This document shows positions 47,558-61,872 of a DNA stretch of 64,000 bases, one piece after another. The translations under genes were made by a program, and so were the position numbers. Under the pieces are notes generated by a model. It made no database searches. It had not been told where the DNA came from and saw only the letters and a program-made list of their open reading frames with translations. The DNA is taken from the NCBI GenBank assembly GCA_028532985.1, contig JANCIK010000006.1:3596001-3660000 (forward strand), in the 5' to 3' direction. This DNA is from Stropharia rugosoannulata. Its lineage: Eukaryota; Basidiomycota; Agaricomycetes; Agaricales; Strophariaceae. How positions within the stretch are numbered: the stretch's first letter is position 1; the number at the start of each line of letters is the position of its first letter.

Positions 47558-50500
47558 CGTTGTGATATAGGGATTCGACCGGCGAACAAATTGAAGGGTA
47601 AGTAAAGTTAGTTGGGGGAGCGCAGCTGCCTTTCTGTGCTTGAGCCGGACTGGTATTTATGCAAATTTGGTTGTGTCCAGACCATCAAACCCGAGTCGTC
47701 ACTCGATATATTGACGCCGCTGTCGTTTTGGCAAGTTTCAAACTTTTATTCCCATCCCCCCTGATCTCACTGCTCATGCAAAAACCTACAATAACTTGAA
47801 ATTGCGTAAATTCGCAGGTATCTGCTCACAGTAGCTCATTATTCGGGGCTTTACTGTTCCTTCTGTGCCCATTGAAACTCGACTTAGAGCTCAGCACCCA
47901 GTTACCAACTAGCTATCTAGGGTAGATTCGGCGCCCCACTGTCCCTATCGTTACCACCTGAGCACGCTGATCCTCACTCGTGGCATAAAAAAACACCGTT
48001 TAACTCCGGATCTGCAGCCAAATAAGTCAACATCTTCACGTATGAGGCCATGGGTCAGAAACATATCCTATACAGAGACTGAGGCCTGAGGCATTAGTAT
48101 TTACACAACTGATATCTCATAATATTACTCACAGATACTCGATCCACAATAGACTGATGACGGGTATGGTTTCCTTGTTGCCGCTCTTCCCCAGTACAAT
48201 TGAATGCAAGGAGCTAGGGTGACACATATATGTGATAACTGTTGAATCTGTATCAAAGTTCTCTCGCGCTCCACAGTCGATGAAATTGCGTACGCGACCA
48301 AGACTAGGTATTTTCATGAGAATGAATTGTTCATAGTGCAATTGCAGTTTTTCAAGGTCAAAATAGCATAACGCAGCGTTCTTCATTGTTATTCTTTAGT
48401 ACGGACTGTACTGGGATGTATATGCTCAAAATGCCTTCAAAGATACTGGAGTCACGCGTTCAAGCTCAAGCCTCAAGCTTCTCGAAGGGAAAAGGAGGCG
48501 ACGTCGGACATATAGTTGATGTAGTCCATGATCGTTTCCCGTGTATACTAAAATGGTCAAAAATAGACGTGGTAGACAATTCCTCACAGAGTGGAGAAAT
48601 CCTTTTTAACCGAAATCGCACACATAAGAATACGGTGTTCCTTCATATTGCACAGATAATCTGTGCACATAATAGCTATCCAACAGCTTCGATACGATGC
48701 TATGGCAGCTCATACAGTCCAGTCCCACTCTAGCAGAGAGGAATACTTATATCAACGCGACGATATAATTGGCGGAGTTGGTTTCTGAGACGACTCTTGC
48801 TCCAGAAGAGTAGAGTATACGTTGCTACTTCCGACCACGCACCAATGGCGAAGATGTTGAATTATCCATTTCACAAGTATGTTCAGTGCCAGGCTGCATG
48901 CTCTCCATTTGTAAGGTCACATTTGATCTCATGACCAGCAGCGGCTCACGTGCGTAGTAGGAACTATCATGCGATGATCGAAAGCTTGAAATTTGAAAGT
49001 GGTAACGCCTAATAATATTTATAAGTACTCGAGAGCACTTGATAGTCCTACACAATATTGTACTTCAAAACCGTGTCTGGTCAGCGTATCTATTAATAGA
49101 ACTTTCTATACTTCCTAGTGGAAAGCGAAGTGTTACGCTCCAGCCTTGTGCCTGTCACTGAATTCCGAGCACAGCTCGGGCTACACTGAAGTAAGGGAAA
49201 GAAGATCAGTCTGAAATTCTCTACATGTACTTGCTTAGGGCTGTGCGTAATTACTTCGAGGGTTATACACCAGACTAGCAGAAAAATGTTACGAATCGCT
49301 TTCATTAATACATTCCAGACGCTGTTTCCGCTGGATGAGTTCGGCAATTCTAGTTTCTATCATGAGAAGCTGTACGAGGTGAGCAGTATCTTATCGCATT
49401 GTCCTGGTACAGTCCTGTCCTGGTACACTTGGTAGTAGAGAATATGAGATAAGGCTTCAGCGTCATCTCGGCACGAGAGATAACATCCACTGTACCTCAA
49501 AAATGACAATCTATTTGCGCCTCACGAACTGAGGGAATATTGTCCTCTTTTCGATAACTATTTGAGAAAAACATGTCGACAGACGTGCGTATTCTTCTCA
49601 TGATTGAATGGTACGTACTTTGTTCACCATACCATACACCCAGCACGGATGGCCGCTCGCGCCTTCGTCTTAGCTTTCCCGGCCGCCGTAATAATGTCCT
49701 CGTGACATATATGTATTTCCACATATTTTTACCCTCCCCAAAGACAGAATCCGCGCCTCCGAGGCGCTACGAGAAGCTCGCCTGGGACAACCGCTATTTT
49801 CAGCACGAAGCTCTATGTACATAGTCAGCGAGCGTCGGCCACTGTGCAGCTGGCTAAGTAAATAAAGTAAATCAGACAGCGCTGGCAATTGACCTGTTTA
49901 TAGGCTGGCCGCGTACGTGTTCGTGTTCGTGTTTTGTGTTTCGTGCGATTGCGTCGTGACCTATATATTTATATGTCCCGTGTACATCTGTCAAGGGTGT
50001 GAATGATGAGAGATATCTACATATATGTGCTGAGGATTATGTGCTTTTTAGATTTATTCTGGGTGTTTAATAGACATATTAGGCCATTCACGAGCGGTGG
50101 ACTAGCCTCGCGGGTGACAGGAGCGCCGGGTTCCCGAGCTCAGAAGCAGACCGGTGCGTATAAACTGACATAACTAGGCATAAGAGCGTGTAGTCGACGT
50201 GCGCTATCACCGGTATAACTGTTTACGCTCCACGCTACTTTCCAGGAAGTTTGATAGCTGTTTACAGAAGGCCTTTGTCGTCTTTAAATAGACCTTCTGT
50301 TGGAATGATGATTGCCTGGTCGACCTCCGTAGTAAGTACATACGTACAGACTACTGATACTTACACCAAGCAAAAGAGATGGTGTATACCTGAATGTTAA
50401 GCAGGTGTTGACTGGTACAAGCTGTCTGGGCCTTCCAGAATAGGTCGCATGAGCTAAAGGAAGTGACGGCCCGGTGGTGGATCATATTAACCGACATGAA

Positions 50501-52231
50501 GTTGACATTGCAAAGCTTCCTTTTCTATTCACTTTAAGTCGAGGGAAATAAAACACGATGGAGGCAAAGTATATTTCGGTCACTAATAAGTGAAAAGATG
50601 GGAAATTTGAGAGTGCACAATAATTATAACTATCAATAACGGATATAATACCGAGCATTAGCTGCAGCCTAGTGACCTCGCATTTCAGGCATTTATTTCT
50701 GGCTCCATAGGCTATAGGAACTATTGCGCTATGATCGAGCCGGAGAAGAAGAAAACCGGATACTGGCTGTATCAATTTTACCGGGCACGGAAAGACCAGA
50801 TACAAAGCATAGTATAGACTAGGATACAACTGCAATAGGTGTAGGTAGAATTGAAGAGGAACTGTATTGTAATCAGGTGCATAACATAAAATAGGACATG
50901 AGAGGCATGAAGACCGACAAAGTTCATCAGATCATAAGTATGTGAATGATAGAGAATGATGGATGGATGGATGAAGATTGCGAGCCCGGGAACGAAGGGG
51001 AGTAGATGGGGAACTGTCATGTCCAAAACAAAAACAAAAAATGCCAGGGGATGAGCACCTGTAAGGCGTAAGAATACATAGTACCGTGCGTAAACATATG
51101 CTTATAGTCTGAATTGACTGAATAGACATGTAATTATTGTCCATGGCGATGAGAAAGAATATTAATTTAATCCTTACTGAACCGGGGAAAAGGCAACCAT
51201 GCCTAGTAGAGTAGCATCCGGGGGGAAGTCATTGGGCACTCAAAGGGCATTGCGAGCAGCGCGGTATGGGAATCGAAGTGAACGGTTGATCGGGGGTGGT
51301 GACGGTAGCAGTATCATGAGTCAGCGACTCGCGCGATGATAAGTAAATTAGAATGCAAGAAGAGGGAGAGGGGGGCTTCGCCAGGGTGTAAAGCCCATGT
51401 CGCCGCATATTCCAAGAAGCGCGGGGTGCACTTTGACGAAGCTCGACCAACCCGGACCCAGATGACGCAGGGCTCTCGCCTAATGGTCATAAGCGAGCGA
51501 GGCGGCGGGGTAGGGGGTCACAGGACCTAGACCTGAGGCAGGGACTACAAAGGTATTGGGGATGTGATGAATTGGTGATTGAGATACGAGGGTAGAAAGG
51601 GTGAACACGTGAAGCGGCATACGGTCTGCTGCCTCCGATCGCAGAATCGAAGTCGAAGTAGAGAATTGGGCGATATTTAGAATAAATACATTGAATTGCA
51701 GCATATCAGCATCAGTATCAGCGCGTGCACCGGTTAGTGATCAGTGCACTGTGCGACGGGGCTCGAATGGACAGCCTTTGGCGTGTAGACGGCTGTGTTG
51801 AGCTCCTGTGCTAAAACCATTCAGCCTGTGGGAGCATACGGGATTCGGCCAGTTGGAGAAGGGGGAGGAGGAGAAGGGCAATAGGATATCTATAACGAGG
51901 CGAAATGTCGGCAGATCTCGTGCACGTTGTCCTCGTGCTCGTCAGGATCAAGTTTGACAGTCTCTCGTGCACCGATGCATAGTTGTGATCAGACCGCCCA
52001 GAAGAAGCAATAAATGTGCGATAGCGATATCTCCGAGCGAGTGCGGGGGCGAAGCAGATTTACGTGTGAATCACGCGCATCACACTTGACGGGCAAGACA
52101 ACAGGATCCGGAAACGGGGCATATCCGAAACGAGCGCAGACGGGCGTACTGGGGGAGTGAGGATGGTCCATTGTAGAGGAGAAGGATCCGGAAAATGTGG
52201 GGTACACCGCATCCACGTGATATACGTGCCT
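47558..52231. other. 4.7 kb without a supported gene
   Basis: The start probably holds the promoter of the secreted-protein gene. Scattered short frames on both strands (48129-48733, 49093-49347, 49497-49824, 50482-51144) have no domain, no consistent splice signals and no repeats. A hydrophobic minus frame at 50482-50835 might be a decayed membrane-protein exon. A small GGAT microsatellite lies near 50960. The last few hundred bases are likely the 3' region of the Zn2Cys6 gene. Confidence 0.4.
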
Positions 52232-53851
52232 TCAGAGCGCGGCACTGCTCGCATTAGCGCCCGCGCGCCCCGCTGCCGCCGCTGTGGTACGCCCCAACGC
52301 GCTCGCCTTGCCGGCCCCGCTCGTCCTCCCGTAGCTCCTGTCGCCGATAAACGCTCCGCCCGTGAGTGTACGCTGGTCGGTCGCCCCCGGCGCCGCCAGT
52401 AGATCCTGCAAGCGCCGCGCCGCCGCTGGGACTGGCCTGGGTCCCCTCGTACTCGTATTCGTATGCATCTCCCGCCGCAGAGCCAGGTCCGGGCCCAACG
52501 ACCGATCCGCCGCCGCCACTCGCGTTGATGCTGGCGCCGCCGCCGCCGCCGTAGTACTCCCCGGGCCTTCTCCCAGCATGTCCATGGGGCGCAGACGCTC
52601 GCCCGGTTTGAGCGTCTGCGCGCGGCAGTTTTTTGACTGCGTGGACGACGACGAGAGGGAGTGCGCGTGCCCATGCGAGGCGGGTGCAGGGAGCCCGGAG
52701 GGAAGGGATGAGGTTGACGCGACGGGTGCGTGCGATGAAGACTCGGCGTGGTATGGTGAGGTGATAGCAGCGAGAGAGCTCTTCCCACCACCACCTGCAC
52801 TGCCCATCTGCATACGTGGTGACGGATGTCCTTGGCTATCTGATGGCAGGCGATGTCGCTGCGCTGATAGAGATGAGGATGGGGGAAGAACGGGCGATGG
52901 GCCGGGTGCTGCAGATGATGAGGCGGTGGCCGGTGGCCGGACGGGCGAGTGCGCGCCTTCTGTCTTCATGTACCGCGGAGCGCCCGAGGCTGAACCGGAG
53001 GGTGCGTCCATGGTGTAGGACTGTATCATACTAGGATACGCACCTGAGGTGGGCCCGGGGAAAGGTTCTCCGGGGTAGTATGGCGGCATCATTCCCGAGC
53101 TGTTTGACGGCTGTTGGAGTGGCTGAAGAGTGGGTGCGGTGCTAGGTGGGAGGAGGCGCTGAACGACGCGCTCCAACTGGTCATAACGCGCCTTGAGTGT
53201 CTCGAGCTGACCGCGCAGGGCATCGAACTCGGTCTTTGTTGCATACTTTTCGCTATACACGTATCAGTGAATATGTGTTTCAAGAAATAAAATAAAAAAA
53301 AGACTGACACAGGTTCAATGGAGTGCCATTGGCACGCGTTCTCCTCACCCCGGCGCTTGCATGGTGTGCACGGGTGGTTCCTGCACATGCACGATGACAA
53401 TGAGCGCAAGGAACAGGCACAGCACGCACATCTCGCCCACCTATCACACTTGATCTTGCGCCGTTTGCATTCTGGAGCAGCGCGATCACAACGATTGGCC
53501 GGCGATGAACAGACATGGGGCAGTCAGCAACAGGCGCCCAGCGCACAGGCATGTGTTTATGGAGGCGACAAACATACCAGTGCAGCTCAGCGCCTGCCGA
53601 CGCCTCTTCTTCTTCGGCGGCCCGCGCTGCTCGCCCTCGTCCTCCGACTCTGGGCCGGCGCCATACATCATGTCCTGCTCAGTGGCCATCGGCGGCAGAT
53701 ACGGGTGGACGTTCATGCCGGGGTGCGAGAGGCCATACGGGGCTGGGCCGGGGTCGGTGGACGGGAGGTAGAGCTGGCGGATGGGCGGGAGCGTCTGGGG
53801 CGAGTCGTGACGGCGGCGCTTGCGGTCTGGGGGAGACGCGGGGTCGTCCAT
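52232..53851 (-). CDS. Zn2Cys6 fungal transcription factor
   Basis: Four exons (53851-53578, 53471-53441, 53380-53309, 53252-52232) encode 465 residues. The N-terminus has a basic run (PPDRKRRRHD), a Pro/Met-rich segment, an acidic patch and a nuclear-localisation-like PPKKKRRR. Then comes the binuclear zinc cluster, CTECKRRKIKCDR followed by PCTPCKRRGEENAC (spacing C-2-C-6-C-5-C-2-C-8-C), split across exons 1-3. Directly after it is a coiled coil (TKTEFDALRGQLETLKARYD), probably for dimerisation. The rest is low-complexity Ser/Pro/Ala-rich, likely an activation region. This cluster-plus-coil layout is typical of basidiomycete DNA-binding regulators. No fungal TF middle homology region is visible, so the protein is short for the class. 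Target genes are unknown. Coding GC is high. Confidence 0.9.
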
Positions 53852-56800
53852 GGCGGTGTGGGGTCATCAAGAGCGAACAAACGGTGGGCCGGGGGGGTCC
53901 AGCCGGGCTCTTATACTACTGTCAGCGCTAGAATATCCGGGCCCCCAGGAGCGAAAACACGCCGTAAGCCCTGCCCGTCCGGTGTTACAGCGACATCGGT
54001 CTCCGCCCGCCATAAGCACCCTTGGCGTCTCTCCGCCGGCGCCCCGGTGGGTGTCGTCCGCGAAAACAGATGCGATGCGCTCAGCGTGGGTCATGGCCAC
54101 CACCGCGCTCGCCGGCACACACTGTGGCCTGACCACGGCATGCACGCTTCGCGGAGAAATAGCTTGCAATTACAGCCGAAAATAGGTCCTCCGTGCTATA
54201 TCCGTCATCAGGTGCACGCCTGCGTCTTGCGCAACCAGTCCACCCGTCCATCTCGCTTGTCACCCAGATCTCGAGATCGTGCGGGGAAGCTATCATCCTG
54301 CGTGCACTAACCTGATGACGCTATGTATATGTCTACACTACCGGCGCGCTGCGGCCATACCATACGCGCGCTGATCCGGGCGGGCGTCTGTGTCCGCCTC
54401 GTAGTGTTCCTCGCACTACGCACCGCGATTGAGCATCGTCGCTGACATCGTTTTATTGTCTCTTTTGCATCGCACTTGACCCACAAACTTATTTGCGCGC
54501 CGGCACGCGGCCGCCTGCCTGCCCAAACGTGCCTAGACTGTCACCAGTCAGCTGCACGCCTCACAACGCCCAGTGGCGCCAGAGTGGATGGCGACAGCAG
54601 CAGCTATTTCCGGTCGCCCGGGTATCTGGGGAGTGGGCAGCTAAGTCAATGTCGTTAGGGCCCGTCTGTCAATTATATGTTCGATGCTGAGCAATATCTA
54701 CTTCTTGCCGCGCTCTCGCCGTGATAACATAATTTGTATTCGATTTGTTGCGTATAATATATTCTGAGACGGCGAAGCGTCCGCGTAGGGAGCTGGGCAC
54801 GTCCGTATGTCCACCGACTAATTAAGCGCTGCGCTGCCCGTGTTGGGCAGGGATCTACTTCTTGCTCACATGATGACAGAATGACTGGCTACATGGCGAG
54901 CAGCCATCGAGCTAGGCCGGGGCGCTGGCGCGCACGTCATCGTCCGAAGACACATGCACCCAGCATGCGTTCAAGACCCGGCCTGCCGATGATGATGCCA
55001 GAGCTGCAGCGATACACAAAGAAAGTGCTCTGTATAAGCTTAGCCTAGCCCTACATGGAGCCGCTTGCTCTTCGCGTCGCACGAGCGAGTGTCAGGCGAA
55101 CCTGGAAGCAGCATAGTCAGTGCGCCACAGTCTACGCGCGAGCTAACTCTCCAACGGATGCTCATTTGTCTTCGCACCCAAGGGAAAATCGATGAGGGAG
55201 GGAGGACGGCCCTCGCCAACCCAGAGGCGCCGCTGGACATCTATGCAAGTAACATTTTCCGACTCCATGAAATAATCACCGACCGATCCGCGTCGTCTGC
55301 TCTTGATTCATGAACCTCGCCTCGCCCGCTGACTCGCTTATCCGAGTGTGGTATCTCCGTACAAGAGCGTATCTGCTATCTCTTGGACAAGATTGGACAG
55401 GGGCATGATGGTTTATCATACATTCATAGTTACTTGCTTTCCACATATACAGAAGGGTATTAAACCCTGTCCACGGCGCTCCGCGTCCCGCTGGGCGCCC
55501 ACATGTGACTAGCGCGTCTGATAGCTACGAAGATGAGCCTGCTGCTGCCGACGACTGGGGGATATCAAGGCCATGCGAGGGCGGTGGAGACGGACGGCGC
55601 AAGTGCCGACAACGGCAGGGGTCGGGGACCTGATTCGTGATGCAGGTCTGCCGCAGCCACAAAGCAGAGATGACGTAGATAAAAATCAATCAGCCTCTGC
55701 CCACTGCCCAGGAACGCGTCGCGTATGAGGCCGTCCGGGCCAATGGAGGACATGTAATGAACACATCGAACTATGGTGAGCGGGAGAAATGCTGGAGTAT
55801 AAAGAAATGGACGAAGCAGGATAGAGCCGCGCCCAGACGGGCAAAGGGGGGGTCGACAAAGGGGATGGAGATGACGCCGCTCAAATCTCCGTACGCACCG
55901 TCATACTCCTTGGGTCATTGAATTTTCCTGTTTGGACGGAACGCGCGTTTAAGGACTTGTATGGCATGTGTTTCAAAGACTGAGCACGATAAGCGCCTAT
56001 TTGGGTTGATGCAAGTGCATGAGGCTGAAAGGGTGTGGTGGGCAGGTACATTAGCTGCCTATCGCAGACGAGAATCCCTGAGCAGAGACCGAGAGAGAGA
56101 CCTGGAGCATGGAAATGGGTTCCTGTATAACAAATTCATGACAGGTGTCAAATACTCAGCTGGCCAAAGAGCAGCAATGTATGTACTTCAACTCAGGGAG
56201 GATTGCGTACAATTGATATCGAGTGACGGACTTAGCAGCCTGTTTCAACACTAACTGATGTTGATGCGATGAGCTTTGAATAAGCAAAAATAATTGATTG
56301 GATGCTAAAGATAATAAAATGTACCCAGATCTGATTAGACGCCCCATCCTGAACAAAGAGAAGACGCCATGCCCAGACCCGGATTAGTTCCTCTTCGCGT
56401 TCCTCCTAGACCGACGCCGCGACAAAGGCGCAGCGCTGCTGCAGCATATAGCCGCACAAGGAGGAGTCGGTGACTGTAAGAGAAACCCGGAAATGTCCGC
56501 CCTGCCTATATATATGCCCGCGCTCATGGTCCGTGCGCAATTCACGTGGCACGTGAGGGTATATAAGGCTGCGCGTGGCAACCCGTAGCTCTTTGAAAGT
56601 TATCACCTGTTCAGCAGAGATTTGGGTCGCGCCCGAGCCCTTCTGGGCACCGTATGGGCGGGACTTGATTGAAAGGCAGGGAGACAGACTTCCTCCACCT
56701 AGATCGCACTGGCGTATCCAAGGCCTGTGTTGGCCCGTATGGAGGATACATTGCATTATGTACATACTTGTGTTTATGTAGCCGTCAACAATTACATCGT

Positions 56801-59800
56801 GTTCGTTGAAAAGTAAAAATATCCTTATATGATGATGATCACTTTCTTTGACTCTGTATTGGAGAAATGATCAGGTGGTGACGATCACCCCGCACTGCGC
56901 ATCTATGTAACTATTCCCTCAAGATCTCAATATCAATTCTTTGTGTACCGTCATGAACATTGCCATTCCTTCTTTGATCTTGTGGAGGTGAAGGTGGTCA
57001 TATTCCTTGGAGAAAATCTCTGCACGAGCACAACCTCAGACGTCGCCAAAGGAAGGCATATTATCTCGTGTCTATGTCCACTATTCTTGTACATTGTATT
57101 CCTGTTCTTGTCCAGCAACGTACTCGCCGCCATCGCCTTTCGGCGCGTTAACCATGCACCCGCAATGTCCATCATTATTGCGGGTACACTGCCAAACATA
57201 GTTAATGACACCAAGAGACAGTTGGCTCCGGGAGCAGTGGTGGCACTCAACATGAGGCTATCACGACCAATATAACACTCGGGAGCACGGCCTGCGTGTG
57301 GAGACTGTGCGCTGTGTGCTCGGGGCCATCGGATAATGCACATCTGAGCGTCACTGCTGAGGTGGCAAAGTGGAGACAGGGCGCAGGATGCGCTTCGGGG
57401 AGCGCTATGTGCGCTTCATATGTCCATATCCGCGGCGGCTTATACACTCGGCGGATACATAGCTGACGGCGTGAGGATTCTTCCGATGGCGTGTCCTCTG
57501 TCTCTCGGACCATACGTAGGTATCAATGAAAGAGATGGTAGAGACCGTCTTTGCATTTTGAAACTGTATTGATTGGCGTGTATACATACACGACCTTTCC
57601 ATTTCATGTCTGACTTACGGGCGTGTATGGAAGGGCTAATTATTGGTCCTGTTTTGTAAACGGAAATTACCAGGACATGGACGCACTTAGATCAGTTCTC
57701 CGTTTGTCCCAGCCAACAGCATTTCTAACGCTGCCAGCCAAGTTCTAACGACACAGTCCGTGAAGCACTGCCCATGTTCTGTACCAATAACATGATAATC
57801 CATTGTTCCAGTGCTGCAGAACCGAGGTTGTGGACCACTCAGCTGGTCCTGGGACTTCGCAAGAACGTAGGTAGCAAAGATGTTTCTCCAACTACTGCGC
57901 TTTCATTAATATCAGACCCATATTAATGACGAAAATTTCCACATGAAGCTGGGAACGGAATAACGAGGCGTACGGGCGGTGTAGACTAACGTCTATCAGG
58001 TCATTCCTGCTGAGCCCGTATACGCGCGTATGTAATCTCTTCTGCCATCTCGGCGTCTCCCTGAGAACATGGTCTCAAGATGTACATCTTCTTTACCGTA
58101 ACCGCTGGAAGATGACAAAATCCGATAAACTCTATGTCAGCGTGTACATATTTTATTCCTATCCAGGCTATGAATTGCGCAGTTAGTGGCATCGCCTGCA
58201 AGGAGACGCCTCACGACGTCTCATGACGTCCCCGCTATATGTCCATGCTACTCTACCTGCACCACACCTTTCTGATTTCATTATTTCTGCTTCCTTGTCG
58301 TGCATATGATGGTGCAATACTTGGGCAATACGCACTTATACCGGCAGGCACGGCGTTTCATATTTATGTGGAAACTTGGCGTGGCAAGCGATTGATCATT
58401 GTGTATTAATTCTTTTACTATGGAAATACATAAACCTCACTCTGGATTCTAAAGGTCCTGATGGCTTTCCCTCTTACCCTGTCGAACGAGTCTCAAAACC
58501 GAGTGGAAATGACCAACTAGTAGCAGAAAATTATTATTTCGTCTTTTTGGCAAGGCTGTGCCGGATGTTTAACGCCGAAAACAAGGTGTTGACTTTCAGC
58601 GCGCAGCAGACATGAGGCGTGAGGCGTGCCATCGAAATATTCACATTGAAAATATTGGACAAAGCCCATTTAACTAACCGACCTATTTAAATTTTGCTTA
58701 TCAGCTACGCCACCGCGTATACCAACTCGTGGACCGGATTCCTTGTCCGATGTTTTAGTAAGTGGAATATTTAATTTAAGACCTTTCCCATACCCTGATC
58801 ACATTGCGTAGAGTTCCACCCTCTCAAAAACTCACTGTCCACAAAAAGGCCTCGTTTTGAATACGACAACCGCTGGACTGGTGTATAGAGTGGGGTATCA
58901 TTCATATGTGTAAGCCAGCGTCCTAGTCCTGCTTCACGGACTATGAAGATGCGACAATGTCTTACGAGATAATTACCCTGCTCAGGCTCCGGAGGTTAGT
59001 CAATACCTCGTTCTGCGACGTAAGGTCAAGGGGCTTTGAAGTCGTCCTCCGCTTAGGACATCGGTCCGTAGTCCAGATGCCACACCCATCGCCTGCCGTA
59101 ATCATACCACTCTTGGGAGTGGTAGTAAATCGCTAAGCTCTGTTAATTTCTATATGAATATGGTTTGGTCTGCAGTCCTGATGATGGATGCTTATTAATG
59201 GACAGTCTTCTGAGCATGTCTGGGGAGCTTACAACGTCAGTACATTTTAAATTCTATGTATCACACGATATGGAGGCTTACCTTGAGAACAACGACCAGC
59301 TAAAAGGTCCTGACTACGTGCCAAAGCCAATATTTATTTATCGGTTAGATATTAAATTAAATGATCCCTGTTTCTTTTTTATATATGGCTGCCGTCTTTC
59401 GCAGCTTCCGGATCATTACTGCACAACACATCCAGAATACAAAGTCATCAACTGGCTAACGTCTAACTATACGGTTCAAGAAGGTAGGCCGGCTGACTTC
59501 TGTTCTCTAGTTTATTTGCCGCGCTGACCCGGAACTCTGTACAATCTCCACAATTTAGACAAATGACACGGCCTTAGGGCATCAACATCGTTGATTTTAG
59601 GTTCAGCATCACCGCGTGTCGAGCAATGTGACTACTCCTCAATATAAATGATATACTATCCGTGAAAGTAGAAAACCCGTATCCGAATTCACGACTAAAA
59701 AGCACACTTCGATGAAAAGATAGTTACATGGTTTCTACAATCATCTATAAGCATTCTGGTTAAACATTTGCCTATCTACAGCACCTACTGACTGGCAGTA

Positions 59801-60470
59801 TTGTAGCTCCCCCTACTGTATCGGATCGACAGTCCTCTTCGGCTTATAAACTTCATCAAAGCCACAGCATGACATTGGGAGGATAAATCAGTCAGATAAG
59901 CTGTTCATAAATACCATCAAAGGAACAGTATCACTGTCTGATCCATCCCCCTCATCGTGTGTCCCTTATGGATTATAGTCTAAGTACTGTAGTTCGGTGC
60001 CCTGATATCCACCCATTAACTCAGTGGCACTGAAATTCTAGTATAATTCCGAGCATGACCGCGCCTTCCGACATTCATTTCCGATCGGGTAACATGATGT
60101 TTCGTGATATTAACCACGGAAGCAGATGATGATGAGTATAGTAGTACGGGTTCAATATTCAGGCGGATCTTTTCCCTGCTGCTCGATATAGGTGACTACT
60201 GGTGCGGCAGTATGCCAGTATGGGATGGCCTGAATGCGTGTTACAAAAGACGATTGGCTCTCAGTTAACTGCTCCTCAGTTTATGCAAGCGCGAATGCAC
60301 GCCCGTGCGGCCCATCGACTCACGGTGTGCATATTTCTGCTACCTCTGGTTTAAGTGTATGTCAAGTACTTGTGGGTACCAATACTATATACAAAAGAAG
60401 TCATTACGGTGGATACCAAATGAATTTTAAAAAATAGAAAAAAACTTATTTCTGTGCACATCTACAGTAA
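53852..60470. other. 6.6 kb without a supported gene
   Basis: 53852-54320 is GC-rich and probably the promoter of the Zn2Cys6 gene. Further right, frames at 55961-56254 (plus), 56943-57343 (both strands, one hydrophobic), 58376-58615 (plus) and 59165-59527 (plus) are open but short and unrecognised. I could not join them into a gene. No repeats or transposon ends were seen. The 59165 frame (HFKFYVSHDMEAYLENN) is the least random-looking and could be an exon. Confidence 0.4.
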
Positions 60471-60833
60471 TCAGAATGTACCCTTTAAAAACAACAACTT
60501 CCCACTTGGAACAGTAGAAATATTGGAATCTTGGTTATCGAGTGAAGAGGCATCTGGGAAGTAGAATGTCCGCCCGTCATGACCAATAGTCGGCGGCAAT
60601 TGCCGACGCGCGCTCAACGCACTGCGGCTACAACGCACCATCGTAAAATCATCGCGCGGTCCCGTTTGCAAAACGTGCTTGACCTTGTACTCGGGCATTT
60701 TACAACATTGTACAATTGAGGGGTCATCACAATCATTTTCACCATCAAGCACTATAGAGCTCTTACACCTGCTGATTTTTAGGATTCTTGGGATAGACTG
60801 GGTGAGAAGCGTGCATTTGAAAGGGTGGATCAA
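60471..60833 (-). CDS. Hypothetical 120-residue protein, doubtful
   Basis: This is an ATG-started open frame without introns. The sequence is polar with six cysteines (KISRCKSSI, DGENDCDDPSIVQCC, MVRCSRSALS) and ends in a hydrophobic run (SGKLLFLKGTF). There is no signal peptide, domain or neighbour to suggest a role. It could be a small gene, an exon of a larger one or a chance frame. No splice sites or related copy in the window support it. Confidence 0.25.
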   Translation of the reverse strand: MIHPFKCTLLTQSIPRILKISRCKSSIVLDGENDCDDPSIVQCCKMPEYKVKHVLQTGPRDDFTMVRCSRSALSARRQLPPTIGHDGRTFYFPDASSLDNQDSNISTVPSGKLLFLKGTF

Positions 60834-61872
60834 GGGAAGGAGGGGTTATAAGCTTCCTGATGGTAGCGCAAGGTTGGACAGTGTCGCCTGAAGACTTATT
60901 AATTATTGCTAGTTGGTCGCTGGCAGACGTTGAACAGACGTTCGACGAGCGTGAACTTCGAAGGCAACGCGGCCCGCGTGCGCACGTGCGGCACGGCTTT
61001 TGCCGCCGACCTCGTCAGCGGTCGCGGTCGGCGGTCATTCCAGTTCCCAGATTCATTGCGAGTGAAATAACGCAAAGAGTCATCGCGAATAACATGAACG
61101 TCAACTTGAGAGATTACTGAAATTGTGGGTGTATCAAGCGTATTGCAAAGCCGTTTTACGCTACATATTACCTTTGTGAAGTTTAGCTATCATCAATAAG
61201 GGTTGAATAAGATAAAACCAATATAAACTATAAAAAAATACTCCCAAGATGACATCTTACAAGCTTATTTAAGGCGCTGACTGTCTGCTACTCCGGCATT
61301 GAAATAACTCCACTACCTATATGTAGTTTGCCGAGAGGGAGCAGTAAAAACTATTATTATTTAAGTACATGATTAAGTATTACTTCAGTAAGCATGAAAT
61401 GCCCGCGCGAGTTCGGCTTTCCGTGCAGTTCCCCATCGGCATCGGCAAATAAACCAATATTTACATAATTTTTAAGGCTGCCGCTGGTTGCTGCTTGATT
61501 GCCGAACGCATGTAAATTCCAGTGACAAATCAACAAGCGCGTGCCACGTAGCCTAACAATAGCTTCCTCTGATCCCCCACGTTAAACTTAATCATCTTGT
61601 TTCCACTGGGCGTCTACAGATATCCAGTGCTCGCATATCAAAAATACGCGAAATTAGTCAGAACTGAAGTCTTATAGCCAAGTTGCATCCTGACGTATCC
61701 AGGTTGTACTGTCTACATAACCCGTATGGTATGTGATCTCTCATCGAGTATGCTTCGCTGTAGCCAGGCCGTCTGATTCCAGTCATAGGAAGAATCTTGT
61801 CAGTCTCAATGCGATGCGTTAGCTAGACAGTTAGCAGAGATCACTGGACAGATACAAGCTCGCAAAGATCAG

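Noticed and set aside
53318..54310. 330-codon plus-strand open frame
   Set aside because: It lies antisense to the Zn2Cys6 gene in very GC-rich DNA, has no domain, and the opposite strand has clear exons and a zinc cluster.
56943..57343. Overlapping hydrophobic frames on both strands
   Set aside because: Each is the shadow of the other, and neither could be extended by splicing or matched to a family.
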